From assembly GCA_937863215.1 (NCBI GenBank), contig CALMFQ010000447.1:1-14626 (forward strand): 14,626 bases of DNA, in the 5' to 3' direction. The translations under genes and the position numbers were made by a program. The stretch is from an uncultured Pseudomonadota bacterium. GTDB taxonomy: Bacteria > Pseudomonadota > Gammaproteobacteria > Burkholderiales > SCOH01. Shown piece by piece: positions 1 through 8,554 of the stretch. The notes under the pieces are model-generated. The model saw only the letters and a list, made by a program, of their open reading frames with translations. It made no database searches and was not told the DNA's origin. Each line of letters starts with the position of its first letter. Position 1 is the stretch's first letter.

Positions 1-2092
1 CCACGGTTTCGATCTGCGGCGGCTCGCCGGAGCGTTGGCGCGGCAACGATTTGGTGTCGATAGCACGCGCAAGCTTGCCATTGACGCGGATTTTGATGTC
101 GGTTGCCGGTGCATCACCGGGCGAGCGCACCGAGAACTTGACCGGCACTTGCGCGGCATTGCTTTCCACCTGATTGTCACTTTGCAGCTCGACCACCGGC
201 GGCAGGATTTTCACTACCTGTGGTGCGCTGGCAACTACGGCGGCGGTGGCGGTTGGCGTCGGCGGTGCTTCCTTGAATACGATCGGCGCGGTCGAGGCTG
301 CGGCTGTAGCCGCAGCCGCAGCCGGTTTGGCCAGGGCAGCGTCGGCCAGCCGCAATGCTTCCTGTGCGTCGCCGCTGGCAAGAATCTGCTGAATCACGTC
401 GGGGCGGTAATACTGCTTGCGGAAACGCCCGACCGGAAAGAAGTCGGCCTGCCTTGTGGCGCCTTGGTTCAGGTGCCAGCCGATCAATCCCTCGCCGTTG
501 AGCGAGGTGTCGTAATAACCGTTCGGTGCCCATACCAGCCAGCGTTCGCCGTCGCTATGGACGAACAGGGCCAGCTGTTCCTGGCCGTCGCTGAGGCGGT
601 ACCAGCGTACGGTACCGTCACCCAGCGCCGCCAGTGCCCAGCGGTTGTCGCCGCTGATGTTCACCGCCCAGGCCGCTGCCGGCGTGCGTTTGCTCCACAG
701 CGGCTTGCCGTTGGCGTCAAAGCAGCGCAGAAACCATTCGCTGCCGAGCACCAGGCGCTCGCCATTGGCGCTCACGGCCGCGCTGCGCGCGATCTCGTTT
801 GGCGACAGTTGCAGCGGGCGCTGGTTCAGTGTCGGCTGCTGGCTGTTTTTCCAGCCTTCCACCTTCTGTCCGCTGGCGCGTTGTTGCGCTGCCGTCAGAT
901 CCTTGCTGCCGCCGCTGCGCAAATCGCCCTGCTTCAGATCGAAACTGACTACCTGGCCGCCATTGCGCAGCAGCGGCAGCGACAGTTTGCTGGCATCGCC
1001 GGCAACGCGGAAGCTGTCGCCGGCATCGCGGAAATCGCCGCTCTGGCGTTTTTGTTCGAACTGCAGCTCGCCACGATTGTTCAGCATCGCCCACGACGGC
1101 TCGGCGGTTGCCACCAGCAGGCCGTCGCTGCCGCGTGCGCTGAGCGCGGTGACGATATTGCCGAAACGGTGCAGCTCGCGTCCGGATGCGCGGCCGGCGT
1201 CGCCAAACGCCACCAGCGGAAAGCTGTCGCCGCTGCTGAGCGTGCCGGCGGCGTACAGCGTCCTGCCGTCGGCCGACCAGCTGACGCGACCGAGGTTGCC
1301 ATTGCTGCCGTAGCGCGCCGTGGCCACGCTGGCGAGCGATTGGGTATCGACCAGATCGACCATTGGCGCATTCTGCAGCCCGATTGCCAGCATTTTGCCA
1401 TCCGGGGCAAATGCCACCGAATACGGCGTGCCGGACTGAATGCGCATGCGGCCGGTGCGTTTGACGCCGGTGGCACCGATCTGGTATAGCCGCAGCGAGC
1501 CATCCAGCGCGGTGGTTGCCAGCCTGCCGTCGGCGGCAAAGTCGGCGCCGAAGATCACATCGTTATATTCCGGATCGCTGCCGACGAATTGCAGATTCTT
1601 GCGGAATACGCGCAGCCCGCCGCTGCGCAGGCCGACTGCCAGATACTGACCATCGGCCGACCACACCAGCTGGTGCACCGGCGCTTCCAGCCCGTTCAGC
1701 GTGCCGCCCTTGCGAATCTGGCCGGTAGCGCGGTCGAACAGGTACAGCGTGTGTGCGTTGCCGTCGAAACCGGAATTGCCGGCCGCAGCAATGGTACTAC
1801 CGTCAGGGGACAGCGCAGCGGCGTAGAGCGCACCGAGGCTGCCGTCGCCGATCGGTGGCCGCAGCACCGCCAGCGCCCGCCCGGAGCTGGCATCCCACAG
1901 GCGCAGCGTTTTGTCTTCCGAAGCGGTGACGACAAAGCGTCCGCGTGCATCGCTGCCGACCCGGGTGACCAGTGCGGTGTGGCTGCCGGTTTCGATGCGC
2001 AGGATCGGTGTATCCACCGGAGCGGCCCAAACCGGGTTGAATAGTGTGCTCAGGCCGGCTACAACCAGCGCTGGAAATGTGAGTCGTGCCAT
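1..2092 (-). CDS. Exported WD40-repeat protein, probable caspase-family (C14) N-terminal part; truncated at the window edge
   Basis: Only the first 697 codons are present; the frame is open to base 1. The ATG at 2092 follows an AGGGAG ribosome site seven bases upstream. Residues 1-23 look like a signal peptide (hydrophobic core, VWA-A cleavage site), so the protein is probably exported. Residues about 30-330 carry WD40-type blades (for example TASEDKTLRLWD at 57-67, AFAPDGKMLAIG at 227-238), with more blade-like sequence at 430-500. Residues 518-575 hold the motif WLVWAPNGYYDTS, then NGEGLIGWH and FRKQYYRPDVI. An Ala/Pro-rich linker (588-625) leads to an Ig-like segment starting PPVVEL (631) with VKFSVRSPG (651-659). 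As I know the family, this linker plus Ig-like segment precedes a C14 caspase-like domain in proteobacterial WD40 caspase proteins. The protease domain itself is not in the window, so that part is inference. It is divergent from tig and has no visible partner gene here. It could also be a WD40 protein without a protease. Confidence 0.72.
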   Translation of the reverse strand, partial: MARLTFPALVVAGLSTLFNPVWAAPVDTPILRIETGSHTALVTRVGSDARGRFVVTASEDKTLRLWDASSGRALAVLRPPIGDGSLGALYAAALSPDGSTIAAAGNSGFDGNAHTLYLFDRATGQIRKGGTLNGLEAPVHQLVWSADGQYLAVGLRSGGLRVFRKNLQFVGSDPEYNDVIFGADFAADGRLATTALDGSLRLYQIGATGVKRTGRMRIQSGTPYSVAFAPDGKMLAIGLQNAPMVDLVDTQSLASVATARYGSNGNLGRVSWSADGRTLYAAGTLSSGDSFPLVAFGDAGRASGRELHRFGNIVTALSARGSDGLLVATAEPSWAMLNNRGELQFEQKRQSGDFRDAGDSFRVAGDASKLSLPLLRNGGQVVSFDLKQGDLRSGGSKDLTAAQQRASGQKVEGWKNSQQPTLNQRPLQLSPNEIARSAAVSANGERLVLGSEWFLRCFDANGKPLWSKRTPAAAWAVNISGDNRWALAALGDGTVRWYRLSDGQEQLALFVHSDGERWLVWAPNGYYDTSLNGEGLIGWHLNQGATRQADFFPVGRFRKQYYRPDVIQQILASGDAQEALRLADAALAKPAAAAATAAASTAPIVFKEAPPTPTATAAVVASAPQVVKILPPVVELQSDNQVESNAAQVPVKFSVRSPGDAPATDIKIRVNGKLARAIDTKSLPRQRSGEPPQIETV
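296..317. repeat. Perfect 10-bp inverted repeat inside the Ala-rich linker coding region
   Basis: GGCTGCGGCT (296-305) is followed by GT and then by its exact reverse complement AGCCGCAGCC (308-317). It lies in the Ala-rich linker (around residues 590-600) of the WD40/caspase-like gene. It can be explained by GCN alanine codons running in both directions, but the stem would be very stable in RNA or single-stranded DNA. Confidence 0.6.
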
Positions 2093-2167
2093 GGCGTGGC
2101 TCCCTGATTCCGATACCGAGATAGCTTGGGCGGCGACGCGTCTGCGCAGCCGGTAAGGCTTGTTGTG

Positions 2168-2187
2168 CAAATTCTGGCATATTTGCC
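2168..2187. promoter_or_regulatory. Operator-like dyad in the divergent intergenic region
   Basis: GCAAAT (2168-2173) and its exact reverse complement ATTTGC (2182-2187) are separated by eight bases. The 20-bp spacing suits a dimeric regulator. It lies 76 bp upstream of the WD40/caspase-like start codon, so it would more plausibly act on that gene than on tig. No matching regulator is identifiable here, and a 6-bp dyad can occur by chance. Confidence 0.3.
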
Positions 2188-2340
2188 CGGATTCCGCCTG
2201 CCGATCGGCCCGCATGGCTGCCTGGAACCGGGCTGACTGGCGCTGTACGGCAATCAGTTCATGCCGGCAGCGTAACATGGTTGCCTCAAACCGCAACGGA
2301 TGGCAATATTCAAAGTTTCTGATCGGTAACAACTCCTGTC

Positions 2341-2370
2341 TTGACGGTCTTCGTCAGGGTCTCGTAGTAC
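2341..2370 (+). promoter_or_regulatory. Tentative sigma-70 promoter for tig
   Basis: TTGACG (2341-2346) matches the -35 consensus at five of six bases. An 18-bp spacer leads to TAGTAC (2365-2370), a weak -10. It would give a leader of about 30 nt ahead of tig. The -35 overlaps an inverted repeat TGACG-gtctt-CGTCA (2342-2356). The poor -10 makes this uncertain. No sigma-32 type CCCCAT box is present here. Confidence 0.35.
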
Positions 2371-2407
2371 CGCGGATCGTCAAACCTTCGAAATTTAAGG
2401 AATTACA

Positions 2408-3721
2408 ATGCAAGTAAGCCTGGAAACGCTGGGACAACTGGAGCGTCGCCTGAACATTTCCGTTCCGTTCGAACAGATCGACGCAGAGGTCAACAATCGT
2501 CTGGTGCGCGCTTCGCGCAGCGCGAAAATTCAGGGTTTCCGCCCCGGCAAGGCGCCGATGAAAGTCGTGGCCCAGCATTACGGCGCACAGATCCGCGATG
2601 AAGTGATGGGGGAAACCATCCAGTCGTCGTTCGGCAATGCCGTGCGCGAGCAGAACCTGAAAGTTGCCGGCTACCCGCGTTTCGAACCGCAAACCGGCGC
2701 CGATGAAGACAAGGCACTGTTCAAGTTCAGCGCAGTGTTCGAAGTTTATCCGGAGTTCTCGCTGGGCGACCTGTCGGGTACCGAGCTGGAAGTCCCGAAT
2801 GTCGAAGTGACCGACGCCGAAGTCGACAAGACCATCGACATCCTGCGCAAGCAGCGCACCACCTTCAATGCCGTGACCGAGCGCGCCGCACAGGCCAACG
2901 ATCGCGTGATCATCGATTTCAAGGGCACGCTGGACGGCGTTCCGTTCGAAGGCGGAACCGCCGAGAACTATGCGGTATGGCTGGGCCAGGGCCAGATGCT
3001 GCCGGATTTCGAAACCGCAATCATCGGCACCAGGGATGAAGAAACCAAGTCGTTCGACATGACTTTCCCCGAGGATTACCACGGCAAGGACGTTGCCGGT
3101 AAAACCGTTACCTTTGAAATCAAGGTAAAAAGCATTGCCGAACCGGCGATGCCGGAGATCGACGGCGAATTCGCCAAGCTGCTGGGCGTGGAAGATGGCG
3201 ACGTCAGCAAAATGCGCGCCGAAGTACAGAAAAACGTCGAGCGCGAAGTCAAGCGCCGTCTGCTGGCACGTACCAAAGAGAACGTGATGCAGGCGCTGCT
3301 GGAAGTGAACAAGATCGAAGTGCCGAAGGCGCTGATCCAGCTGGAAATCGGCCGCCTGCAGCAGCAGACTGCCAACGATCTGGCTGCGCGCGGCATCGAT
3401 CCGGGCCAGATGCAGCTGCCGACGCAGCTGTTCGAACAGCAGGCAGAGCGTCGCGTGGCGCTGGGCCTGATTCTGGGCGAAATCGTCAAGGCCAACGACC
3501 TGACTGCCAAGCCGGAGCAGGTGCGTGCGGTGGTCGACGAGTTTGCCGAGTCGTACGAAGATCCGCAGGAAGTAGTAAGCTGGTATTACGCCAGCCCTGA
3601 GCGCCTGGAAGGCCCGGAATCGCTGGCTACCGAAGAAAACGTGGTGCAGTGGGCCAAAACCCGGGCCAAGGCGGTCGAGAAAACATTGAGCTTCGATGAA
3701 CTGATGGGGAATCGTCAATAA
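2408..3721 (+). CDS. tig: Trigger factor, ribosome-associated chaperone and prolyl isomerase
   Basis: Trigger factor docks at the ribosomal tunnel exit and shields nascent chains; its middle domain is an FKBP-type peptidyl-prolyl isomerase. The 437-residue protein has the expected length. The ribosome-binding domain (about 1-115) carries the signature GFRPGKAP at 43-50. The FKBP domain spans about 165-243 (FKGTLDGVPFEGG, then LPDFETAIIG), and the remainder is the helical substrate-cradling C-terminal domain. The start at 2408 is set by AAGGA (2397-2401) six bases upstream and by agreement with family N-termini. The stop TAA overlaps the clpP ATG as TAATG, so the two genes are very probably co-transcribed and translationally coupled, in the widespread tig-clpP-clpX order. 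No anomalies were seen. Confidence 0.97.
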   Translation: MQVSLETLGQLERRLNISVPFEQIDAEVNNRLVRASRSAKIQGFRPGKAPMKVVAQHYGAQIRDEVMGETIQSSFGNAVREQNLKVAGYPRFEPQTGADEDKALFKFSAVFEVYPEFSLGDLSGTELEVPNVEVTDAEVDKTIDILRKQRTTFNAVTERAAQANDRVIIDFKGTLDGVPFEGGTAENYAVWLGQGQMLPDFETAIIGTRDEETKSFDMTFPEDYHGKDVAGKTVTFEIKVKSIAEPAMPEIDGEFAKLLGVEDGDVSKMRAEVQKNVEREVKRRLLARTKENVMQALLEVNKIEVPKALIQLEIGRLQQQTANDLAARGIDPGQMQLPTQLFEQQAERRVALGLILGEIVKANDLTAKPEQVRAVVDEFAESYEDPQEVVSWYYASPERLEGPESLATEENVVQWAKTRAKAVEKTLSFDELMGNRQ

Positions 3722-4338
3722 TGTTCCACAAATCGGATTGGCAGCCGCAAAACCTGGGCCTGGTGCCCATGGTTGTCGAAACAAGCGGGCGCGGTGAGCG
3801 CGCCTACGATATCTACTCGCGCCTGCTGAAAGAGCGCGTGGTGTTCATGGTGGGTCCGGTTACCGACGACACCGCCAATCTGGTTGTGGCACAGCTGCTG
3901 TTCCTTGAGTCGGAAAATCCGGACAAGGATATTTCGCTCTACATCAACTCGCCGGGTGGCTCGATCACTGCCGGGATGTCGATCTACGACACCATGCAGT
4001 TCATCAAGCCGGATGTCAGCACCTTGTGTATCGGCCAGGCCTGCAGCATGGGGGCATTCCTGTTGTCGGCCGGTACCAGGGGCAAGCGTTACGCGCTGCC
4101 GAATTCGCGCGTGATGATTCACCAGCCGCTCGGCGGTTTTCAGGGGCAGGCATCGGATATTGAAATCCATGCGAAAGAAATCCTCTATCTGAAAGAAAAG
4201 CTCAACCGCATGCTGGCCGATCAGACCGGCCAGCCGCTGGAGCAGATCGAGCGGGATACCGATCGCGACAATTTCATGAGTGCCGACGCCGCCAGGGAAT
4301 ACGGCCTGATCGATCAGGTGCTGCAGGCCAGAACCTGA
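3721..4338 (+). CDS. clpP: ATP-dependent Clp protease proteolytic subunit
   Basis: ClpP is the serine peptidase that forms a two-ring tetradecamer chamber and degrades substrates unfolded and fed in by ClpX. The 205-residue protein has the normal length. By alignment with E. coli ClpP (S111/H136/D185) the catalytic triad is Ser109 (in GQACSMGAF), His134 (in MIHQPLGG) and Asp183 (in DTDRDNFM). The INSPGG oxyanion-hole strand is at 75-80. A short N-terminal propeptide is expected from the family. The start codon overlaps the tig stop by one base, with GGGGA (3706-3710) as a rather distant ribosome site inside tig, which suggests coupling. clpX follows 93 bp downstream, after a terminator-like hairpin that may lower clpX transcription relative to clpP. 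Confidence 0.98.
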   Translation: MFHKSDWQPQNLGLVPMVVETSGRGERAYDIYSRLLKERVVFMVGPVTDDTANLVVAQLLFLESENPDKDISLYINSPGGSITAGMSIYDTMQFIKPDVSTLCIGQACSMGAFLLSAGTRGKRYALPNSRVMIHQPLGGFQGQASDIEIHAKEILYLKEKLNRMLADQTGQPLEQIERDTDRDNFMSADAAREYGLIDQVLQART

Positions 4339-4345
4339 TGAAAAG

Positions 4346-4371
4346 CGCGCCGGGCAAGCCCCGGCGTGTTT
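4346..4371 (+). terminator. Terminator-like hairpin in the clpP-clpX gap (possible attenuator)
   Basis: CGCCGGG (4348-4354) pairs perfectly with CCCGGCG (4360-4366) around the five-base loop CAAGC. The stem can be extended by a G-U and a C-G pair. It is followed by a short, interrupted T tract (tgtttcatcgtt). The T run is too poor for a strong intrinsic terminator, so partial termination, or 3'-end protection of the tig-clpP mRNA, is more likely than complete separation from clpX. Confidence 0.5.
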
Positions 4372-4376
4372 CATCG

Positions 4377-4414
4377 TTAACTACGCAGTTAGACTGCGAT
4401 ATGGCAATTAGAAT
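4377..4414 (+). promoter_or_regulatory. Possible clpX regulatory segment: short dyad and -10-like element
   Basis: TAACT (4378-4382) and AGTTA (4387-4391) form an exact inverted repeat with a four-base gap. Downstream, TAGAAT (4409-4414) matches the -10 consensus at five of six positions, but I see no acceptable -35 at 16-18 bp. Transcription from it would begin almost on the clpX ribosome site (GGAGA, 4421-4425), giving a leader of only about 10 nt. This is weak evidence for a separate clpX promoter. Confidence 0.25.
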
Positions 4415-4431
4415 CTGGATGGAGAACGGCC

Positions 4432-5697
4432 ATGTCCGAAAGCAACGAAAAAATGTTGTATTGCTCGTTCTGTGGCAAGAGCCAGAACGAGGTCCGCAAG
4501 CTGATTGCGGGGCCGCAGGTCTTCATCTGCGACGAATGTATCGAGTTGTGCAACGATATCATTCGTGAAGAAACCCAGGCGCAGCAGCCGCACCGCAGCG
4601 GTGAAGACCGTTTGCCGGCACCGGCGGAAATCCGCAGCATTCTCGACCAGTATGTAATTGGCCAGGAATCGGCGAAAAAGATTCTCGCCGTGGCGGTTTA
4701 CAACCACTACAAACGACTGGCGCAGCAGGATCGCAACAGTGACGTCGAACTGGCAAAAAGCAATATCCTGCTGATCGGCCCGACCGGCTCCGGCAAGACC
4801 TTGCTGGCGCAAACACTGGCGCGGCTGCTGAATGTGCCGTTCGTGATGGCCGATGCCACTACGCTGACCGAAGCCGGCTATGTCGGTGAAGACGTCGAAA
4901 ACATCATTCAGAAGCTGCTGCAGAAATGCGATTACGAAGTCGAAAAAGCGCAGCGCGGCATTGTCTACATTGATGAAATCGACAAGATTTCGCGCAAATC
5001 CGACAATCCGTCGATCACCCGCGATGTCTCGGGCGAAGGCGTGCAGCAGGCATTGCTGAAGCTGATCGAAGGTACCGTGGCATCGGTGCCGCCGCAAGGT
5101 GGCCGCAAGCACCCGAACCAGGAGTTTGTGCAGGTCGATACCACCAATATCCTGTTCATCTGCGGTGGTGCGTTCGACGGTCTGGAAAAAGTCATCCGCA
5201 ATCGTTCGCGCAAGGGCGGTATCGGTTTTGGCGCCGAAGTCTACAGCAAGGACGACAGCGTGGCCGTGGGCCAGACGCTGCGCGATGCCGAGCCGGAAGA
5301 TCTGATCAAGTTCGGCCTGATTCCGGAGTTTGTCGGCCGCCTGCCAGTAGTCGCAACGCTGGAAGAGCTGGACGATGCCGCATTGGTCACCATCCTTACC
5401 GAGCCGAAAAACGCGCTGGTCAAGCAATACCAGAAACTGTTCGAGCTCGAAGGTGCAGAGCTGGACATCCGCGAGGATGCCTTGCTGGCGATTGCGCGCA
5501 AGGCCTTGGCACGCAAGACCGGCGCGCGTGGTCTGCGCTCGATTCTGGAGCACGCGTTGCTCGATACCATGTACGAGCTGCCGAGTCTGGAAAATGTCGA
5601 AAAAGTGGTGGTGGACGAAAACACCATTGCCAACGATTCGCCACCGTTGCTGATCTATTCCGATGCCGCCAAGGTGTCGGGAGGCACCTCCAGCTAA
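4432..5697 (+). CDS. clpX: ClpX, AAA+ unfoldase subunit of the ClpXP protease
   Basis: ClpX is a hexameric AAA+ ATPase that recognises tagged proteins, unfolds them and threads them into ClpP. The 421-residue protein is full length. The N-terminal zinc-binding domain has Cys11, Cys14, Cys33 and Cys36. The AAA+ module shows Walker A GPTGSGKT (116-123), Walker B IVYIDEID (177-184), pore loop GYVG (149-152), the RKH loop (225-227) and the sensor-2 GARGL (364-368). The ClpP-docking loop IGF is intact at 264-266, so it should pair with the adjacent ClpP. The start at 4432 is supported by GGAGA six bases upstream. A strong terminator ten bases after the stop closes the tig-clpP-clpX unit. Confidence 0.98.
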   Translation: MSESNEKMLYCSFCGKSQNEVRKLIAGPQVFICDECIELCNDIIREETQAQQPHRSGEDRLPAPAEIRSILDQYVIGQESAKKILAVAVYNHYKRLAQQDRNSDVELAKSNILLIGPTGSGKTLLAQTLARLLNVPFVMADATTLTEAGYVGEDVENIIQKLLQKCDYEVEKAQRGIVYIDEIDKISRKSDNPSITRDVSGEGVQQALLKLIEGTVASVPPQGGRKHPNQEFVQVDTTNILFICGGAFDGLEKVIRNRSRKGGIGFGAEVYSKDDSVAVGQTLRDAEPEDLIKFGLIPEFVGRLPVVATLEELDDAALVTILTEPKNALVKQYQKLFELEGAELDIREDALLAIARKALARKTGARGLRSILEHALLDTMYELPSLENVEKVVVDENTIANDSPPLLIYSDAAKVSGGTSS

Positions 5698-5707
5698 GCG
5701 CTGCCGA

Positions 5708-5737
5708 ACATCCGCCCAACCGGGCGGATGTTTTTTT
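5708..5737 (+). terminator. Strong intrinsic terminator after clpX
   Basis: ACATCCGCCC (5708-5717) pairs perfectly with GGGCGGATGT (5722-5731) around the four-base loop AACC, followed by an uninterrupted T run (5731-5737). This 10-bp GC-rich stem plus T tract is a textbook Rho-independent terminator. It separates the tig-clpP-clpX unit from lon. Confidence 0.93.
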
Positions 5738-5752
5738 CTGCCGTCATATCAT

Positions 5753-5784
5753 CAATGCACTAATATCCATTTAGTGTGTCATTG
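5753..5784. repeat. Bulged inverted repeat upstream of the lon promoter
   Basis: CAATG-CACTAA (5753-5763) faces TTAGTG-tgt-CATTG (5771-5784) across a seven-base centre. All eleven bases pair, with one three-base bulge. It lies about 95 bp upstream of the sigma-32 -35 box and downstream of the clpX terminator. It lacks a T run, so it is more likely a protein-binding dyad or a structural remnant than a terminator. Confidence 0.4.
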
Positions 5785-5878
5785 CCTTTGTGCGCCTGTT
5801 TTTGCTGATTTGCCACGCCAAACACGGTAAAACAGCCTCCAGAAGCTACTTTTAACCGTAAATACCCGTGTCTGTGGC

Positions 5879-5907
5879 CTTGATAATGACTGATCCAGCG
5901 CCATTTA
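5879..5907 (+). promoter_or_regulatory. Sigma-32 (RpoH) heat-shock promoter for lon
   Basis: The -35 box CTTGAT (5879-5884) matches the RpoH consensus CTTGAA at five of six bases. After a 14-bp spacer, CGCCATTTA (5899-5907) matches CCCCATNTA at every defined position except the second C. Spacing and sequence fit enterobacterial and betaproteobacterial RpoH sites, and lon is a classic RpoH target. Transcription would start near 5914, giving a leader of about 120 nt. No equally good sigma-70 promoter was found in this gap. Confidence 0.75.
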
Positions 5908-5916
5908 GCTTTAAAG

Positions 5917-6028
5917 TGGCCGATGCGGGCCATGCAGATGCATCGTATACGCAGATTCTCGCAGTTTCCCGCAGCTGTGCGGCAGACTGCCTAACCGGAT
6001 GCCTCCGTGCGTCCGACTATCAGGAAAG
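5917..6028 (+). promoter_or_regulatory. Structured lon 5' leader with hairpins and phased CGCAG repeats
   Basis: The leader between the predicted start site and the lon ribosome site holds consecutive dyads: TGGCC/GGCCA (5917-5932), ATGCA/TGCAT (5932-5943), CCGCA/TGCGG (5969-5982), and a seven-pair stem with one G-U pairing CGGATGC (5996-6002) with GCGTCCG (6009-6015). CGCAG begins at 5950, 5960 and 5970, exactly one helical turn apart. TTTCC (5965-5969) is complementary to GGAAA in the ribosome site (6023-6027). A regulatory role is inferred only from this structure. Confidence 0.35.
6022..6028 (+). promoter_or_regulatory. lon: Ribosome binding site that fixes the lon start
   Basis: AGGAAAG ends six bases before the ATG at 6035. 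The in-frame upstream ATG at 5999 has no comparable site and would add twelve residues not expected in Lon, so 6035 is the better start. Confidence 0.8.
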
Positions 6029-6034
6029 TTGACA

Positions 6035-8458
<2,424 letters not shown>

Positions 8459-8474
8459 TGCGACTGGTATTTTC

Positions 8475-8504
8475 TTGACATTGCAAAAAATCGATTGCTA
8501 TAAC
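8475..8504 (+). promoter_or_regulatory. Sigma-70 promoter for hupB with extended -10
   Basis: A perfect -35 TTGACA (8475-8480), an 18-bp spacer and TATAAC (8499-8504, five of six) are present, with the extended -10 dinucleotide TG at 8496-8497. The start site would be near 8511, giving a leader of about 45 nt. Such strength fits an abundant nucleoid protein. Confidence 0.85.
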
Positions 8505-8543
8505 GGGTCTGTAGGCCGTTTGTGTTAAACCGATAAATGATGG

Positions 8544-8550
8544 AAGGGGA
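8544..8550 (+). promoter_or_regulatory. hupB: Ribosome binding site that fixes the hupB GTG start
   Basis: AAGGGGA lies four bases before the GTG at 8555. It sits inside the region that would be coding if either of the in-frame ATGs at 8537 or 8540 were used. The GTG start gives the standard HU N-terminus MNKSELI. Confidence 0.8.
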
Positions 8551-8554
8551 TCTT

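Larger units (their letters stand above)
2093..2407. other. Divergent intergenic region between the WD40/caspase-like gene and tig
   Basis: This 315-bp stretch separates two divergent genes and holds no convincing ORF. It contains the leftward ribosome site AGGGAG just upstream of 2092, a GCAAAT/ATTTGC dyad (2168-2187), a tentative rightward promoter for tig (2341-2370) overlapped by a TGACG/CGTCA dyad (2342-2356), and the tig ribosome site. I found no good leftward promoter and no terminator. Confidence 0.6.
5698..6034. other. clpX-lon intergenic region, rich in signals
   Basis: This 337-bp gap holds no credible gene. It contains, in order, the clpX terminator, a bulged inverted repeat (5753-5784), a sigma-32 promoter (5879-5907) and a roughly 120-nt structured lon leader ending in the ribosome site AGGAAAG (6022-6028). 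An imperfect dyad pairs ACACGG (5822-5827) with CCGTGT (5866-5871), but its arms are far apart. Confidence 0.6.

Noticed and set aside
35..1489. 484-codon plus-strand ORF opposite the WD40/caspase-like gene
   Set aside because: Its translation has no recognisable domain, while the minus-strand frame shows a signal peptide, WD40 blades and a ribosome site. It is a codon-bias shadow.
1081..1539. Minus-strand ORF of 152 codons in the WD40/caspase-like region
   Set aside because: It runs in a different frame from the continuous 697-codon WD40 frame and is low-complexity (Ala, Arg, Trp-rich), typical of a shifted frame.
2354..3784. 476-codon ORF antisense to tig
   Set aside because: No domain is recognisable; the plus strand encodes an intact trigger factor with a ribosome site. 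Long antisense frames recur opposite clpX, lon, ppiD and uvrC, as expected from GC-rich third positions.
5999..6034. Upstream in-frame ATG as the lon start
   Set aside because: No ribosome site precedes it, and it adds twelve residues atypical of Lon. The ATG at 6035 has AGGAAAG at good spacing.
8537..8554. Upstream in-frame ATGs (8537, 8540) as the hupB start
   Set aside because: The ribosome site AAGGGGA lies downstream of them, and the HU family N-terminus begins at the GTG at 8555.
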